The notes beneath the pieces were generated by a model. It searched no databases, was not told where the DNA came from, and saw nothing but the letters and a program-made list of their open reading frames with translations. A stretch of 64,000 nucleotides of DNA from Staphylococcus roterodami (GTDB taxonomy: Bacteria; Bacillota; Bacilli; Staphylococcales; Staphylococcaceae). Position 1 is the first letter of the stretch, and the number at the start of each line of letters is the position of its first letter. Shown piece by piece: positions 44,555 through 55,350 of this stretch. The DNA lies in contig CP092781.1 of NCBI GenBank assembly GCA_022493055.1, positions 1,426,001 through 1,490,000 on the forward strand. The letters run 5' to 3'. Position numbers and translations under genes: made by a program.

Positions 44555-45142
44555 TCATTTACACTTTAATAAATTGTTTAATTCAATATAAAGTAAAAGT
44601 GCAAAAACACTTAGACAACATGATAATACACCAATTTGCCACACATGTGTAGCTATAAAATCATAATATGGAAATTGCAAATGTATATAATCAATATAAT
44701 CGTTTAGAAATACCCATATAATCGCTACACTTAAACTAATTATCGAACGTTTATACCTCGGATAAAAATATATTGCCTGAAGCGCCATAATACTATGCGT
44801 TAAAATTAACATTAGGCCATTAATCGTAATATCATCTTGTTCAATTATAAATATAATATTCATAATGACTGCCCAAATACCATATTTAATTAATGTAACG
44901 AATGCTAATGTATCAACTATACTACTTTCCCGTCTCATTAGCATTAACATAATTGAAATAACGAGAAAAAGTGTTGCTGTTGGACTATCTGGTACAAAAA
45001 TTTTATATTGCCATAAAGTATGGCTTAACTGATCCTGATACCAAACATAGCCATACACCATTCCTATAAAATTACATATTAACAAAATAATTAACCACGG
45101 TCTTTGATAAAGTGTATATTGCCAAAATGCTTTAATTGTCAT
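44555..45142 (-). CDS. DUF1405 integral membrane protein (YpjA-like)
   Basis: 195 residues with about six predicted TM helices (for example [19 protein letters not shown] near 16 and [17 protein letters not shown] at the C-terminus). Belongs to DUF1405; no function known. Its start overlaps the end of the UPF0302 gene by 11 bp, with GAGGG upstream, so it is translationally linked to the aro operon tail. Confidence 0.8.
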   Translation of the reverse strand: MTIKAFWQYTLYQRPWLIILLICNFIGMVYGYVWYQDQLSHTLWQYKIFVPDSPTATLFLVISIMLMLMRRESSIVDTLAFVTLIKYGIWAVIMNIIFIIEQDDITINGLMLILTHSIMALQAIYFYPRYKRSIISLSVAIIWVFLNDYIDYIHLQFPYYDFIATHVWQIGVLSCCLSVFALLLYIELNNLLKCK

Positions 45143-45710
45143 TACTTAAACCCTCAAATCGCTGTGGTGCATTTTCTGTTAGCTGTAACGTATTCAGAAT
45201 TTGTGTTAATTGATAAAATCTCTTTCTTTCATTCATTTGTAAACTCAAATCAATATTATGATGCAAGTAGTCTATCAACAGTGCATGTTTACGTCTATCT
45301 ACTGTTATACTTTTTAAATCATGGAGATAAGTTTGAAAAAAGGGAGACTCTGTTAATTGCGCAACAATTAAATCGTCCAATTTTTGCTCTCGCTTTACCT
45401 TATTTGCAAAATGAATCTGAATATCAAAAGCGACATTATTATTTGCGATATAATCAAATATTTCATTTGTGTTCATTAACTTAAGATTATGTTTCGTAAA
45501 TTGAATTGCAGAAGCACTACTATCCACTTCTGCAATTTCCAATGTTTCATGATTTTTAATTTTAGTATCAACAAAATGTATATTTTCTAATTTATGATGA
45601 TTTGCTTTGATATAGTTAAGTACCCACACAGCAATTCGAGATTTAAAACGGTATTGAAAAAGTAAATATTCAATAAAACTTTCTTTTACTTGATTAAGTG
45701 TTTCAGACAT
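45132..45710 (-). CDS. UPF0302 (YpiB-like) protein
   Basis: 192-residue soluble protein of the UPF0302/YpiB family. It has an N-terminal helical domain ([25 protein letters not shown]) and a C-terminal segment rich in Asp/Arg/Gln. AAAGGGG precedes the ATG. YpiB and the TPR protein YpiA are neighbours after aroE/aroA in Bacillus as well, so the linkage is conserved. Function unknown. Confidence 0.85.
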   Translation of the reverse strand: MSETLNQVKESFIEYLLFQYRFKSRIAVWVLNYIKANHHKLENIHFVDTKIKNHETLEIAEVDSSASAIQFTKHNLKLMNTNEIFDYIANNNVAFDIQIHFANKVKREQKLDDLIVAQLTESPFFQTYLHDLKSITVDRRKHALLIDYLHHNIDLSLQMNERKRFYQLTQILNTLQLTENAPQRFEGLSNDN

Positions 45711-45721
45711 CGAATTCCCCT

Positions 45722-46966
45722 TTAAGATTGCAATCTTAGTAGTTCGTCATGCCAAGTTTCATTAGTTGGTTCAAGTTCTAACAATTGTTCCAAAATGGCA
45801 ATTGCTTTATCTTTTTGGCCAATTTCAATTAGATAGAAATAGTAATCGCTCATAAAGTCAATATTCGTCTTCATAGTTGGATAAGCCAATTCAAAGAAGT
45901 GTTGTGCTTCTTTATCTCTTTCTTCTTGACCAAATGCATATGCTAAATGCCACATAAATGTAGGATCTAAATCTTCTTCATCTACATATGTTAATAATTC
46001 GATAATTGCTTCATAATCTTCTTCGTTTCGATATAAGTCACTCAAAATTAACAGAGGTTCTTGATATGCATTATCAACCTCTAAAGCTTGTTTTAATAAT
46101 TGTACACCTTCATTGGCATCACCATGTTCAATCTCAAGACTACCAGTTGTATACATTAATTCTTTATAGAACTGACTTAAACGTAAACCTTCCTTACCAG
46201 TTTCAATGGCATCAGGATAATTTTTTTCATTTTCATATAAAGATTGTAAATATAAGTATCCTTGAATAAAGTCAGGGTCTTTAGAAAGTAATGTTGTCAT
46301 AATTTTAATAGCTTCTTGCGTAATATCATTTTTATCATATGCAATAGCTTTTTTGAAATAATCTTCAGACGTCATTTCTTCTTCATTAATTTCATCATAT
46401 AAGCGAATTGCATCGCTATAGTTACCACTTTGCAAACTACAGTCAGCCATACGAGAGAACAAGTTTACACCATTAACTTGATATTCACCAGTTTCTAATA
46501 CCGTTTCGTATTCAGCAGTGGCACGTAAGTATTGACCATCGTAATATAACATTTCAGCCAATGCGAAGTGAATAATTGGATCATTCGGCTCTAGTTCAAG
46601 TGCCTCTTGTAGTTTATCTATTGCTACTTCCATCATATTTATTTGTTGATATAAATCCGCTTCTAGCATTAATTTTTCAGGCGATTGTTCCACATAACTT
46701 AAATATTCTAATGCTTCATCTGTCTGATTTTCAGACATTAATCCTTCAATAAAATAGATAAGCAGTTCACTTTCATCTGGATATTTATGATATAACACTC
46801 GGAATACTTCTAAGCCTTGAGGCATTAAACCGAAATTATAAAGTGTTTCTCCTAGAATAAATAATGCATCATCGTTGTCAGTCGTTATTGCTTCATTAAC
46901 ACGAGAGTCTAAATTTTCTAGTTTTTGTAGATTGATATCGTCTATTAATTTATAGATATCTTCCAT
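45722..46966 (-). CDS. TPR-repeat protein (YpiA-like)
   Basis: 414-residue acidic protein composed of about ten tetratricopeptide repeats (for example [28 protein letters not shown] and [23 protein letters not shown]). No signal peptide or TM helix, so cytoplasmic. Expected to scaffold protein interactions; partner unknown. Start follows GAGGG; 5-bp gap after aroA. Confidence 0.88.
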   Translation of the reverse strand: MEDIYKLIDDINLQKLENLDSRVNEAITTDNDDALFILGETLYNFGLMPQGLEVFRVLYHKYPDESELLIYFIEGLMSENQTDEALEYLSYVEQSPEKLMLEADLYQQINMMEVAIDKLQEALELEPNDPIIHFALAEMLYYDGQYLRATAEYETVLETGEYQVNGVNLFSRMADCSLQSGNYSDAIRLYDEINEEEMTSEDYFKKAIAYDKNDITQEAIKIMTTLLSKDPDFIQGYLYLQSLYENEKNYPDAIETGKEGLRLSQFYKELMYTTGSLEIEHGDANEGVQLLKQALEVDNAYQEPLLILSDLYRNEEDYEAIIELLTYVDEEDLDPTFMWHLAYAFGQEERDKEAQHFFELAYPTMKTNIDFMSDYYFYLIEIGQKDKAIAILEQLLELEPTNETWHDELLRLQS

Positions 46967-46971
46967 TTGTA

Positions 46972-48270
46972 TTATCCCTCATTTTCTAAAAGCTTTAATT
47001 TTGGTAAAAATCCTGGAAATGATACATTAACAGCATCAAATTGTTTAATTTTAATTGGTTCACTTGATAATAATGATGCAACAGCAAGCATCATACCTAT
47101 ACGGTGATCAGTTAAACTATCGACTGTTGCATTCGTTTTGAACTCAGATGGATGAATAATCAATCCATCATTTGTAGGTTGCAAGTTAAAGCCTAATAAA
47201 TTCAACATATCTGCCGTAGTATCAATTCTATTTGTTTCTTTTACTTTTAATTCCTCGGCATCTTTAATCATACTCGTTCCAACTGCTTGTGTACAAAGTA
47301 ATGCAACTACAGGTAATTCATCAATTGCTTTTGGCACTAATTCACCTTCAATTGTAATCGGTTGAAGCGTCGGTGTGTATTGTACACGAATAGATGCAGT
47401 AGGTTCTGAACCCGTTGTTTCATTAAATAATTGAATGTTTCCGCCCATTTTTTCAACAATATCAATAATACCTGAACGAGTAGGATTTATCCCAACATTA
47501 TGAATTGTCACATCACTACCTGGAGTAATAAGTGCAGCTACAATAAAGAATGCTGCTGATGAAATATCACCAGGTACATGAAAATCTGCCGGTTTAATAT
47601 GTTGAATGGCATCAGGGGTTGTAGTTATTGATAACCCTTCTGCTTCAATTGGAATATTAAAATGTTTGAACATTGTTTCGGTATGATTTCGACTAACATC
47701 TAACTCCTTTATTACCGTTGTATCATTTGAAAATAAACTTGCAAATAAAATGGCACTTTTTACTTGTGCACTTGCAACTTCCATTTGATAATTTATACCT
47801 TTTATCACAGATGGCTTAATAATTAATGGTGTATAATTATCTTCAATACCTTCAATATTCGCATTCATAAGTTTCAATGGTCTTAGGACACGATCCATTG
47901 GCCTTTTACCAATTGAAACATCGCCAGACAAAACACTTTCAATACCTAAACCACTTAACAAACCAGCTAACAATCGAGTCGTTGTGCCAGAGTTTCCAGT
48001 ATATAAAACTTGATGAGGTGTTTTAAAAGCTTTATATCCAGGTGAATTCACAATCAATTTTTCATCATCTTCTTGAATATCTACGCCTAATAGTCGGAAT
48101 ATATCCATTGTACGACGACAGTCTTCACCAAGTAATGGTTTATAAATATTGGAAGTTCCTTCAGCTAAAGATGCTAACATGATTGCTCGATGTGTCATCG
48201 ACTTATCTCCAGGCACTTCTATTTCACCTTTAAGTGGCCCTGAAATATCGATAATTTGTTCACTTACCAT
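46972..48270 (-). CDS. aroA: EPSP synthase (3-phosphoshikimate 1-carboxyvinyltransferase)
   Basis: Sixth shikimate step: joins PEP to shikimate-3-phosphate. The 432 residues contain the family signatures [19 protein letters not shown] near 20 and [16 protein letters not shown] near 92, and the C-terminal [23 protein letters not shown] precedes the ATG. Glyphosate class I/II status was not assigned. Between aroB and the TPR gene. Confidence 0.97.
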   Translation of the reverse strand: MVSEQIIDISGPLKGEIEVPGDKSMTHRAIMLASLAEGTSNIYKPLLGEDCRRTMDIFRLLGVDIQEDDEKLIVNSPGYKAFKTPHQVLYTGNSGTTTRLLAGLLSGLGIESVLSGDVSIGKRPMDRVLRPLKLMNANIEGIEDNYTPLIIKPSVIKGINYQMEVASAQVKSAILFASLFSNDTTVIKELDVSRNHTETMFKHFNIPIEAEGLSITTTPDAIQHIKPADFHVPGDISSAAFFIVAALITPGSDVTIHNVGINPTRSGIIDIVEKMGGNIQLFNETTGSEPTASIRVQYTPTLQPITIEGELVPKAIDELPVVALLCTQAVGTSMIKDAEELKVKETNRIDTTADMLNLLGFNLQPTNDGLIIHPSEFKTNATVDSLTDHRIGMMLAVASLLSSEPIKIKQFDAVNVSFPGFLPKLKLLENEG

Positions 48271-48279
48271 TTACTTCAC

Positions 48280-49344
48280 CTACTTAAAATATGTTTTTAG
48301 TTGTTCACATGCATGTTGCAGTGTTGTTTGATCAATGTGTTGCACTACAATATCGCCAAAATGTTTAATCAATACCATTTGAACTCCTTGTTTGTCGTTC
48401 TTTTTATCACTTAGCATGTATTGATATATCGTTTCGAAATCTATGTCGGTTATTGTTTCTAAAGGATAACCTAATTTCGTTAAATAATTAATATAATGTT
48501 GGATATCGTGATTAGAATTAAATAATATATTTGCAACAATAAATTGATATATTACGCCTATCATTACGGCATGACCGTGTGCAATTTTGTGGTTATACTC
48601 CACGGCATGACCAAATGTATGTCCTAAATTTAAATACTTTCGAACACCTTGCTCTTTTTCATCAGCAACAACGATATTTAATTTTGTTTCAATGCCTTTA
48701 GTTATATATTTATCAATTCCATTTAATGATTGTAATGACGCTCGATCTTTAAAATGTTGCTCGATGTCATGTGTAGCAGATTTACCATTTAATAAGGCAT
48801 GCTTATATACTTCCGCATAGCCACTCAATATTTCATCAAATGGCAAAGTATTTAAAAAGTCTAAGTCATAAATTACAGCATCTGGACGATAAAATGCACC
48901 GATTAAATTTTTACCTTGCTTTGAGTTAATACCAACTTTTCCACCAACGCTAGAATCATGTGCTAGTATAGTCGTTGGCACTTGTATAAAGTGAACGCCT
49001 CGTAAAAGTGTCGCCGCAATAAACCCAGCAAAATCACCAGTTGCACCACCACCAACAGCAATAATTGCTGTATTACGAGTCACATGATGGGATAAAATAT
49101 ACTCTAATGTTTCTTGATATTGATGAAATGTTTTTGTCTTTTCACCTGCTGGAATAATAACTTTATGTACATTTCCAAATGATAAAATATCATTAAATTT
49201 ATCAGCAAAATATTGATTTACATGCTCGTCAATTAATATAAAACTTTGATCAAACTGATTAATATACGTGCTAATATGGTCAATTGCACCATGTTCAACA
49301 AATATTGGATAATTATTTGAAGGATAGGTTGTTTGTAATTTCAT
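48280..49344 (-). CDS. aroB: 3-dehydroquinate synthase
   Basis: Second shikimate step, NAD- and Zn/Co-dependent. The 354 residues show [19 protein letters not shown] near 99 (NAD/substrate loop), [19 protein letters not shown] near 125 and the zinc ligands in [21 protein letters not shown] and HGHAV. ATG 49344 follows GAGGTG closely. It is 9 bp from aroA. Confidence 0.96.
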   Translation of the reverse strand: MKLQTTYPSNNYPIFVEHGAIDHISTYINQFDQSFILIDEHVNQYFADKFNDILSFGNVHKVIIPAGEKTKTFHQYQETLEYILSHHVTRNTAIIAVGGGATGDFAGFIAATLLRGVHFIQVPTTILAHDSSVGGKVGINSKQGKNLIGAFYRPDAVIYDLDFLNTLPFDEILSGYAEVYKHALLNGKSATHDIEQHFKDRASLQSLNGIDKYITKGIETKLNIVVADEKEQGVRKYLNLGHTFGHAVEYNHKIAHGHAVMIGVIYQFIVANILFNSNHDIQHYINYLTKLGYPLETITDIDFETIYQYMLSDKKNDKQGVQMVLIKHFGDIVVQHIDQTTLQHACEQLKTYFK

Positions 49345-49369
49345 GATCACACCTCAATTGTTCTCGTTG

Positions 49370-50536
49370 TTAAAACTCAATATTTAATTGTCTGCGGTCA
49401 GCAATTTGTTGTTGAAGTTGTTCAATATGATTTGATTGGAACTCTTCAAGTAATGCTTTCGCTATTTCAAATGCAACAACGTGTTCACATACTATACTTG
49501 CTGCAGGTACAGCACAACTATCAGAACGTTCAATTGTTGCCTTAAAGTCTTCTTTAGTATTTATATCAACTGAATTTAACGGTTTATATAACGTAGGAAT
49601 AGGTTTCATTACACCATTTACAATAATTGGCATACCATTTGACATACCACCCTCTAAACCACCTAAATGATTAGATCCACGATAATAACCAATTTCACTA
49701 TTATATAGAATTTCATCTTGAATCTCACTACCTGGCTTTTCAGCTGCTTTAAATCCTTTACCAAAGCTTACACCTTTAAAAGCATTTATGCTGACAACAC
49801 CTTGTGCAATCTTACCATCTAACTTACGATCATAATGCACATAACTACCAACACCGACAGGCATATTTTCAACTACAACTTGAACGACACCGCCAATTGA
49901 ATCTCCTTCATTTTTAGCTTCGTCAATTTTATCTCGCATTGCTTGTGCGATACTTTCATCAATTACACGAACATCATTACGATCAAGATTTGCTTTAAAT
50001 GTTTCTGAATCATAAAAATCTTTATCTTTAATTCCGCCAATTTCAACAACACGACTGTATATATCGATATCTAACTGTTGTAACAACACTTTACATAAGG
50101 CACCGACTGCAACTCGAGCTGCTGTTTCTCTAGCAGATGATCGCTCTAGCACATTTCGTAAATCACGATGATTATATTTCATACCTCCAACCAAATCTGC
50201 ATGACCAGGTCTTGGTTTTGTAATAGTACGTCTCATATTTTCACGTTCTTCTTCACTTATTGGAGCTGCTCCCATAATTTTTCTCCAATGCGTAAAGTCA
50301 TCATTGGTTACAACCATAGTAATTGGACTACCTAATGTATAACCATTTCTAACGCCTGATACTATTTCTACTGTATCTTTCTCAATTTTCATGCGTCGGC
50401 CACGTCCATAACCACCTTGACGCTTAAACATTTCTTTATTAATATCCTCAACTTTAATTTCTAAATTTGCTGGTATACCTTCGACAATAACTGTTAATTG
50501 AGGTCCATGTGATTCTCCTGAAGTTAGATATCTCAT
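49370..50536 (-). CDS. aroC: Chorismate synthase
   Basis: Last shikimate step, FMNH2-dependent. The 388 residues begin [14 protein letters not shown] (signature 1), with [16 protein letters not shown] (signature 3) near 130 and [12 protein letters not shown] in the middle. AAAGGAG lies 9 nt before ATG 50536; the earlier ATG codon at 50542 is in the spacer. It heads aroC-aroB-aroA-TPR-UPF0302-DUF1405. Confidence 0.97.
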   Translation of the reverse strand: MRYLTSGESHGPQLTVIVEGIPANLEIKVEDINKEMFKRQGGYGRGRRMKIEKDTVEIVSGVRNGYTLGSPITMVVTNDDFTHWRKIMGAAPISEEERENMRRTITKPRPGHADLVGGMKYNHRDLRNVLERSSARETAARVAVGALCKVLLQQLDIDIYSRVVEIGGIKDKDFYDSETFKANLDRNDVRVIDESIAQAMRDKIDEAKNEGDSIGGVVQVVVENMPVGVGSYVHYDRKLDGKIAQGVVSINAFKGVSFGKGFKAAEKPGSEIQDEILYNSEIGYYRGSNHLGGLEGGMSNGMPIIVNGVMKPIPTLYKPLNSVDINTKEDFKATIERSDSCAVPAASIVCEHVVAFEIAKALLEEFQSNHIEQLQQQIADRRQLNIEF

Positions 50537-50850
50537 ACACACTCGCTCCTTTCATACTTCCGCAATAACATTATAATATGTTGTTAATCTTATCATATTC
50601 ATTGTGAATTCATAAATGTTTGTTTTCAAGCTTAATTAAGAAAATGGATGACATCTCATTTTAAATGTCAGAATTATCTTAATATTAAACGAACTAAAAT
50701 TAATTATAATATATTCGTCTGTAGAAAAGTATCATGAATTTCTAAACAGTTGCATCATATAATCATTAATTAAAAATGATTAGCCGTTTTAATATAATCG
50801 TATCGCAACTTTAGCAAATAATATACTGACTACATTTCTTAATACAAAAG
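50537..50850. other. aro operon upstream spacer
   Basis: AT-rich stretch between aroC and the terminator of the small membrane protein gene. It should contain the aro operon promoter; I saw no compelling consensus pair and no ORF. Confidence 0.4.
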
Positions 50851-50889
50851 AACGAACTGTTAATTATTAATAAAGTTAATCAGTCCGTT
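50851..50889 (-). terminator. Terminator after the small membrane protein gene
   Basis: Arms AACGAACTG (50851-50859) and CAGTCCGTT (50881-50889), one mismatch, with TTAATTA/TTAAT pairing inside, then T-rich sequence on the minus strand. Confidence 0.65.
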
Positions 50890-50922
50890 TAAAAAAATTA
50901 TGATATTTAAAAATTACATATG

Positions 50923-51123
50923 TTAAGCGCTTTTGTTATACTTCGATTTCAAAAATATAATCAACTCTTTTACTAATACATAAAAAATATAAATGAGAGT
51001 CAGTATAAAAATAATTTTTGTTAAAGGATTAAGTGGTTTATCTAAAAATATAGCACCATATAATAATTCCATTGATTTTAAGAACATTAAAATCCCAAAA
51101 ATAATTGAAATAATATTCTTCAT
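50923..51123 (-). CDS. Small two-TM hypothetical protein
   Basis: 66-residue protein with two predicted TM helices (about residues 4-25 and 36-58) and a basic C-terminus (FLKSKYNKSA). AAGGGG lies about 7 nt upstream of the ATG, and a terminator follows, so it has the look of a genuine single gene. I do not recognise a family. It sits between aroC and ndk with its own spacing, in neither operon. Confidence 0.6.
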   Translation of the reverse strand: MKNIISIIFGILMFLKSMELLYGAIFLDKPLNPLTKIIFILTLIYIFYVLVKELIIFLKSKYNKSA

Positions 51124-51235
51124 TTTAACAACCCCTTCTTTCTGTTTAGTTTCATTTGATAAAGAATATTCCTCTCTTTTTAATAAGTGTTACCAAAAAA
51201 ACTATAAAATTTTTCAAGTAATTTACTACAACATA

Positions 51236-51288
51236 AAAAACGGGTCTTGTTATGTATAATCATAATGACTAACCACATAACAAAACCC
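51236..51288 (-). terminator. ndk terminator
   Basis: Arms GGGTCTTGTTATGT (51242-51255) and ACATAACAAAACCC (51275-51288), one mismatch, loop 19 nt, followed by TTTTTT on the minus strand. Confidence 0.88.
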
Positions 51289-51332
51289 TTTCTACCTTTA
51301 TAAATAAATCGTAAAGGTTTACAGTTTATATT

Positions 51333-51782
51333 TTATTCATATAACCATGCATCACGTGGTGAAGCATAGCTAGTAATTTCATTTTCATTAAACCATAAAT
51401 TAATTTCGCGTTCAGCTGACTCTAATGAATCTGAACCGTGGATAATATTTCTACCAACAGTCAAACCTAAATCTCCTCTAATTGAACCGGGTGAAGCTTC
51501 AGAAGGATTAGTACTGCCAATAATATGTCTTGATACATTAACTGCATCTTCACCTTCAACTACCATTGCGAAAACTGGTGCTGATGTAATAAATGAGATT
51601 AAATCATTATAAAACGGTTTACCTTGGTGTTCACCGTAATGAGTTTCAGCAAGTTCCATTGGTACTTGCATTAATTTACCACCAACAAGTTTAAGTCCTT
51701 TTCGTTCAATTCTTGAAATTACTTCACCAATTAGATTTCTTTGTACTGCATCTGGTTTAATCATTAAAAATGTACGTTCCAC
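51333..51782 (-). CDS. ndk: Nucleoside diphosphate kinase
   Basis: Balances NTP pools by phosphate transfer through a histidine. The 149-residue protein starts with GTG at 51782, preceded by GGGGG 8 nt upstream. The N-terminus [19 protein letters not shown] and the catalytic histidine in [18 protein letters not shown] near 115 are diagnostic. Placed downstream of hepS-menG-hepT with a 90-bp gap. Confidence 0.97.
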   Translation of the reverse strand: MERTFLMIKPDAVQRNLIGEVISRIERKGLKLVGGKLMQVPMELAETHYGEHQGKPFYNDLISFITSAPVFAMVVEGEDAVNVSRHIIGSTNPSEASPGSIRGDLGLTVGRNIIHGSDSLESAEREINLWFNENEITSYASPRDAWLYE

Positions 51783-51842
51783 TTATGTATCCCCCTGTGT
51801 TTAATAGGTTTATGTATATTACTATTATATATTAACAGGTTG

Positions 51843-51856
51843 GTAAAGCGCTTTCA
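51843..51856 (-). promoter_or_regulatory. Candidate CcpA (cre-like) site before ndk
   Basis: Minus-strand TGAAAGCGCTTTAC matches the cre core and left half (TG-N-AA-N-CG) but ends AC instead of CA. About 60-75 nt upstream of the ndk start. Weak candidate only. Confidence 0.25.
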
Positions 51857-51872
51857 ATACTTTTCATAAATA

Positions 51873-52832
51873 CTAAGTGTTTCTTGACCCCATTTTTTTC
51901 GTTAAACTTTGTAAAAGTGATTTTGGATGGCCATCTGGCAGTTCATCAATTAAATTTAAAGCTTTCTTCAAGTACTTTGTACTAACTGCTTTGGATTCAT
52001 TAATACTGTCAGACTTTCTAATAGTTTGAATACATTCTTCAAATTCTTTTCGATCGCTGTCACGTCGTAATTGTTCAATTTTCACTTTGAATTCTGGATT
52101 TTTTCTCATTTCCAGTAAAATAGGCAAAGTAATATGACCATTCAACAAATCACTGCCTACAGGTTTCCCTAATTTCTTTTCAGAACTAGTGAAATCTAAA
52201 ACATCATCGATAATTTGGAAACTCATACCAATATAATGCCCAATCATTTTCAATTTTCGTATTGTTTCTTTATCTGAACGCGATGTAATTGCACCAACTT
52301 CTGTTGACAATTGAATTAACAGTGCTGTTTTACGATTAATGCGTCTTAAATAATTGATTATAGATTGCTGACTATTAAATTGATCTTGAAATTGGAATAA
52401 TTCTCCACGACACACATCTACAATTGATTCAGAAATCAGCTTATGCACTCGATTGTCTTCTACTGCCATTAAGTGTTCAAGTCCTAATGCTAATAAAAAG
52501 TTTCCAGTTAAAATAGCTGTTGTCTGATCCCATTTCTTTGATATGGTTAACTTACCACGGCGTTTATCACTCTTATCTATAACGTCATCATGAACAAGTG
52601 TTGCCATATGAATTAACTCTAATGCGACTGCAACTTGATAAGTTTGTTCAGACGTTTGTTCATCTTTACCAAATTGGCTACTAAGAATCACAAATGCAGG
52701 TCGTACACGTTTTCCACCAGAAGACAATAAATGTAAAGAAGCTTGTTCTAGAACAGAATCTTTACTTTTAATTGCCTTTTCAAGTCGTTGTTCCACTTTT
52801 TTAATTTCATTGTTCATGTTTAACTTTGCCAC
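51873..52832 (-). CDS. hepT: Heptaprenyl diphosphate synthase component II
   Basis: Catalytic subunit that makes the C35 side chain of menaquinone-7. The 319 residues have the first aspartate-rich motif in HDDVIDKSDKRRG near 88, GGKRVRPAF near 39 and the second in QIIDDVLDFTSSEKKLGKP near 213. Start is GTG 52832, 1 nt after the menG stop, using AAAGGTG inside menG. Also called gerCC. Confidence 0.95.
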   Translation of the reverse strand: MAKLNMNNEIKKVEQRLEKAIKSKDSVLEQASLHLLSSGGKRVRPAFVILSSQFGKDEQTSEQTYQVAVALELIHMATLVHDDVIDKSDKRRGKLTISKKWDQTTAILTGNFLLALGLEHLMAVEDNRVHKLISESIVDVCRGELFQFQDQFNSQQSIINYLRRINRKTALLIQLSTEVGAITSRSDKETIRKLKMIGHYIGMSFQIIDDVLDFTSSEKKLGKPVGSDLLNGHITLPILLEMRKNPEFKVKIEQLRRDSDRKEFEECIQTIRKSDSINESKAVSTKYLKKALNLIDELPDGHPKSLLQSLTKKMGSRNT

Positions 52833-52833
52833 G

Positions 52834-53559
52834 TTAATCACCTTTGGAATTATCTTTTTCTTTATAGCCAAGGTGCATTGCAGCAACGCCACCTGTAAAG
52901 CTACGTACTCTTACATTTATAAATCCTGCTTCTTCGAACATACGTTTTAATTCATCTTTGCCAGGAAAATTAAATGTAGATTGCTGTAACCATTCATATT
53001 CTTCTTTTGACTTTGCAAATAACTTTCCAAATATCGGCATAACAAATTTAAAGTATAGCGCATATACTTGTTTAAATACTGGCAAAGTTGGTTGGCTCGT
53101 TTCGAGGCAAACTACCATACCACCCGGTTTAAGTACTCTATTCATTTCTTTTAATGCGCCTAAATAATCTGGTACATTTCTCAAACCAAATCCGATTGTT
53201 ACATAATCAAATGAATTATCTTCAAATGGTAAGTCCATCGCATCACCATGAACAAGTTTAACATTTTCCATTGAAGCAGTTTTCTCTTTTCCTACTTCTA
53301 GCATATTTTCACTAAAATCAATTCCTGTTACTTCGCCAGTTGGTCCAACTGCTTTACTTAGGGCTATCGTCCAATCTCCTGTGCCACAGCATACATCTAG
53401 AGCTTTAGTACCTTTTCTTACGCCCATATCTTTCATGACGCGTTTTCTCCATACTTTATGCTGTTCAAAACTAATAATATTGTTTAATCTATCATATTTT
53501 TTTGATATATTTTGGAATACTCGATGTACTTGTTCTTTATTTGCTTTATTGTCAGCCAT
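52834..53559 (-). CDS. menG: Demethylmenaquinone methyltransferase
   Basis: SAM-dependent C-methylation that completes menaquinone (UbiE/MenG family). The 241 residues show [24 protein letters not shown] near the N-terminus, SAM motif [14 protein letters not shown] near 51 and the family block [24 protein letters not shown] near 122. Between hepS and hepT with 1-2 bp gaps. Confidence 0.96.
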   Translation of the reverse strand: MADNKANKEQVHRVFQNISKKYDRLNNIISFEQHKVWRKRVMKDMGVRKGTKALDVCCGTGDWTIALSKAVGPTGEVTGIDFSENMLEVGKEKTASMENVKLVHGDAMDLPFEDNSFDYVTIGFGLRNVPDYLGALKEMNRVLKPGGMVVCLETSQPTLPVFKQVYALYFKFVMPIFGKLFAKSKEEYEWLQQSTFNFPGKDELKRMFEEAGFINVRVRSFTGGVAAMHLGYKEKDNSKGD

Positions 53560-53561
53560 GC

Positions 53562-54134
53562 TTAATTACCTCTACTTTTCAAATAACTTTTTTGGATATC
53601 GTGTAAGTAACGTTTTACTTCACTTTGATTATATTTCTTGAAGTATGATGGATAGTAATCAGACATATCTTCAAATAAATAATTATATATTTTTGACTCA
53701 TCAACAGTCTTACCAAAATGAGAAATTGTAATATACGGAAAAAGTGTTTCAATTCTTACTATTGCTTGTGATATTTCATAATCACTTAAAGCTTGATGAT
53801 GTAAAGATGATTTTAATTCGTTGATTTCAACAATTGCTTTGCTAATTTCATTTTGAAATGATAAATCATTGATTTCTGCAAGTAATGTATAAAAATGTGC
53901 ACTAATTAAATCACCAATCAAAATTGAATGCTTAGATAAATGATTATATGTAATGTCATCTAGGTGTCTCATCGATGTGTCAATTGTGAGGCATGCTACT
54001 TTGGCAACATCTGGAATATCATATGAATCTAATAATGCACCTAATCTATGATTAATATTTATAGGTTCATACTCGGATACGCCTTTTAATCTTTCTTTTA
54101 TTTGTCTTTCCAATTTGCTTACAGTTGTTTCCAT
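53562..54134 (-). CDS. hepS: Heptaprenyl diphosphate synthase component I
   Basis: Non-catalytic chain-length-determining partner of HepT. 190 residues, all-alpha, lacking DDxxD motifs, as expected. Identified by position (hepS-menG-hepT, as gerCA-gerCB-gerCC in Bacillus) and the conserved [22 protein letters not shown] region. GAGGTG precedes the ATG. Confidence 0.9.
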   Translation of the reverse strand: METTVSKLERQIKERLKGVSEYEPININHRLGALLDSYDIPDVAKVACLTIDTSMRHLDDITYNHLSKHSILIGDLISAHFYTLLAEINDLSFQNEISKAIVEINELKSSLHHQALSDYEISQAIVRIETLFPYITISHFGKTVDESKIYNYLFEDMSDYYPSYFKKYNQSEVKRYLHDIQKSYLKSRGN

Positions 54135-54457
54135 GTCTACACCTCACGATATTATCACTATTCATATTAACATTATATGTAAGAAATTAAAATCTTTTGA
54201 AGCATTAAGATTACTAATCATTTTTATATTTAAATTTATACGGACATCATTTTATGTAGTTTTTACAATTCTATTTTTAATTATCGTTTCAATAGCAACT
54301 TTTATAAACACAATCGATCTTCAATAGTAATATTTACTTACAATCTTTACCCATAAAATTCGGACATGATACATCAATCAAAGCCCTTGGCACAACAATA
54401 TTATTTTAACAGTAATTGACCGAATAAAAATACACTCATAACATCTTTTATAATTAT
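54135..54457. other. Spacer upstream of hepS
   Basis: Presumably contains the hepS promoter. A plus-strand hydrophobic frame to 54327 lacks a ribosome binding site. Nothing else is supported. Confidence 0.35.
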
Positions 54458-54458
54458 G

Positions 54459-54562
54459 CGGGGCCCCAACACAGAGAAATTGGACCCCCAATTTCTATAG
54501 GCAATGCAAGTTGGGGTGGCCCCAACACAGAGAATTTGCCCCCCCAATTTCTACAGGCAAAG
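54459..54562. repeat. STAR-type GC-rich repeat element
   Basis: GC-rich island in AT-rich DNA containing two diverged units. The block GGCCCCAACACAGAGAA occurs at 54462-54478 and 54518-54534 (56-bp period), each followed by a poly-C stretch, CAATTTCTA and AGGCAA. The sequence corresponds to the S. aureus repeat (STAR) family found in intergenic regions of this species group; the function is unknown. Internal inverted segments (TTGGGG with CCCCAA) can form hairpins. Confidence 0.85.
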
Positions 54563-54654
54563 AAATGATTTTTCATTAGAAATTAAAATTTATTATACAT
54601 GATTATTACTCATGTATTCATATTATTAAGTACAAAATAGCGGTGGATATTTAT

Positions 54655-54691
54655 AAAGAACCACAACATAAATAATCATTAGTGGTTCTTT
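54655..54691. repeat. Isolated 10-bp inverted repeat
   Basis: Arms AAAGAACCAC (54655-54664) and GTGGTTCTTT (54682-54691), loop 17 nt, with no strong T-run. It sits between the STAR element and the hup terminator; it may be a weak terminator or an RNA structure of unknown role. Confidence 0.5.
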
Positions 54692-54876
54692 ACCATTTCA
54701 GTCCAAATTTCTTCTATAAAAATGAAATTCATATCATTGAATCACATTGATTTGAATGTCAAAACAAATTCTTATTACGATTTAACTTACAATTAGATTA
54801 CTTACTTGTTTCAATTAACATATTCAACTTTTGTTTTATATACTCACATTTGTTACAACTTATGAAGGCAAAATAA

Positions 54877-54897
54877 AAAGCCCTTGTACAGGGCTTT
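54877..54897 (-). terminator. hup terminator
   Basis: AAAGCCC/GGGCTTT arms around CTTGTACAG-type pairing at 54877-54897, then TTTTTATTTT on the minus strand, directly after hup. Confidence 0.92.
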
Positions 54898-54907
54898 CTA
54901 AGTAAAA

Positions 54908-55180
54908 TTATTTTACAGCATCTTTTAATGCTTTACCAGCTTTGAATGCTGGAACTTTACTTGCTGGGATATCAATTTCTTTACCAGTTTGAGGATTACG
55001 ACCTTTACGTGCAGCACGTTCACGTACCTCAAAGTTACCGAAACCAATTAATTGTACTTTTTCACCTTTAGCAAGTGAGTTTTGGATTGATTCGAATACA
55101 GCATCTACTGCTGAACCAGCTTCTTTTTTAGTTAAATCAGCTTGTTCTGCAACTGCATTGATTAAATCTGTTTTGTTCAT
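54908..55180 (-). CDS. hup: Histone-like DNA-binding protein HU
   Basis: Nucleoid protein that bends DNA. 90 residues starting [22 protein letters not shown], with the DNA-binding arm [28 protein letters not shown] near 48. Strong AGGAGGTGA before the ATG. Flanked by its own terminator; a large palindrome lies 25-48 bp upstream of the start. Confidence 0.98.
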
Positions 55181-55204
55181 TAGACATTCACCTCCTGAGG
55201 TTTG

Positions 55205-55228
55205 ATAATGATATGTTTATATCATTAT
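55205..55228 (-). promoter_or_regulatory. 24-bp palindrome upstream of hup
   Basis: Perfect 10-bp arms ATAATGATAT (55205-55214) and ATATCATTAT (55219-55228) around GTTT. It lies just upstream of the hup Shine-Dalgarno. Minus-strand TATAAT at 55249-55254 suggests the start site is upstream, which would place the palindrome in the leader. Arms resemble Fur-type half sites, but the spacing is too wide for a classical Fur box. Confidence 0.5.
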
Positions 55229-55350
55229 GGTAAAACTTTAACACAAGCATTATATAAATCGCAATCATTTATGTGGCAAAAACGTTGAATTTAAGCCATT
55301 TCTGTTAATAATACGTAATAAATAGCTGTATATGTGTAATAATACACAAT

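Noticed and set aside
54115-54327. 70-codon plus-strand hydrophobic frame upstream of hepS
   Set aside because: No ribosome binding site, overlaps the hepS start on the other strand, and AT-rich DNA readily yields Phe/Ile-rich frames.
55205-55228. Classical Fur box before hup
   Set aside because: The half-site-like arms are separated by 8 bp instead of 1 bp, so the 19-bp Fur consensus is not met.
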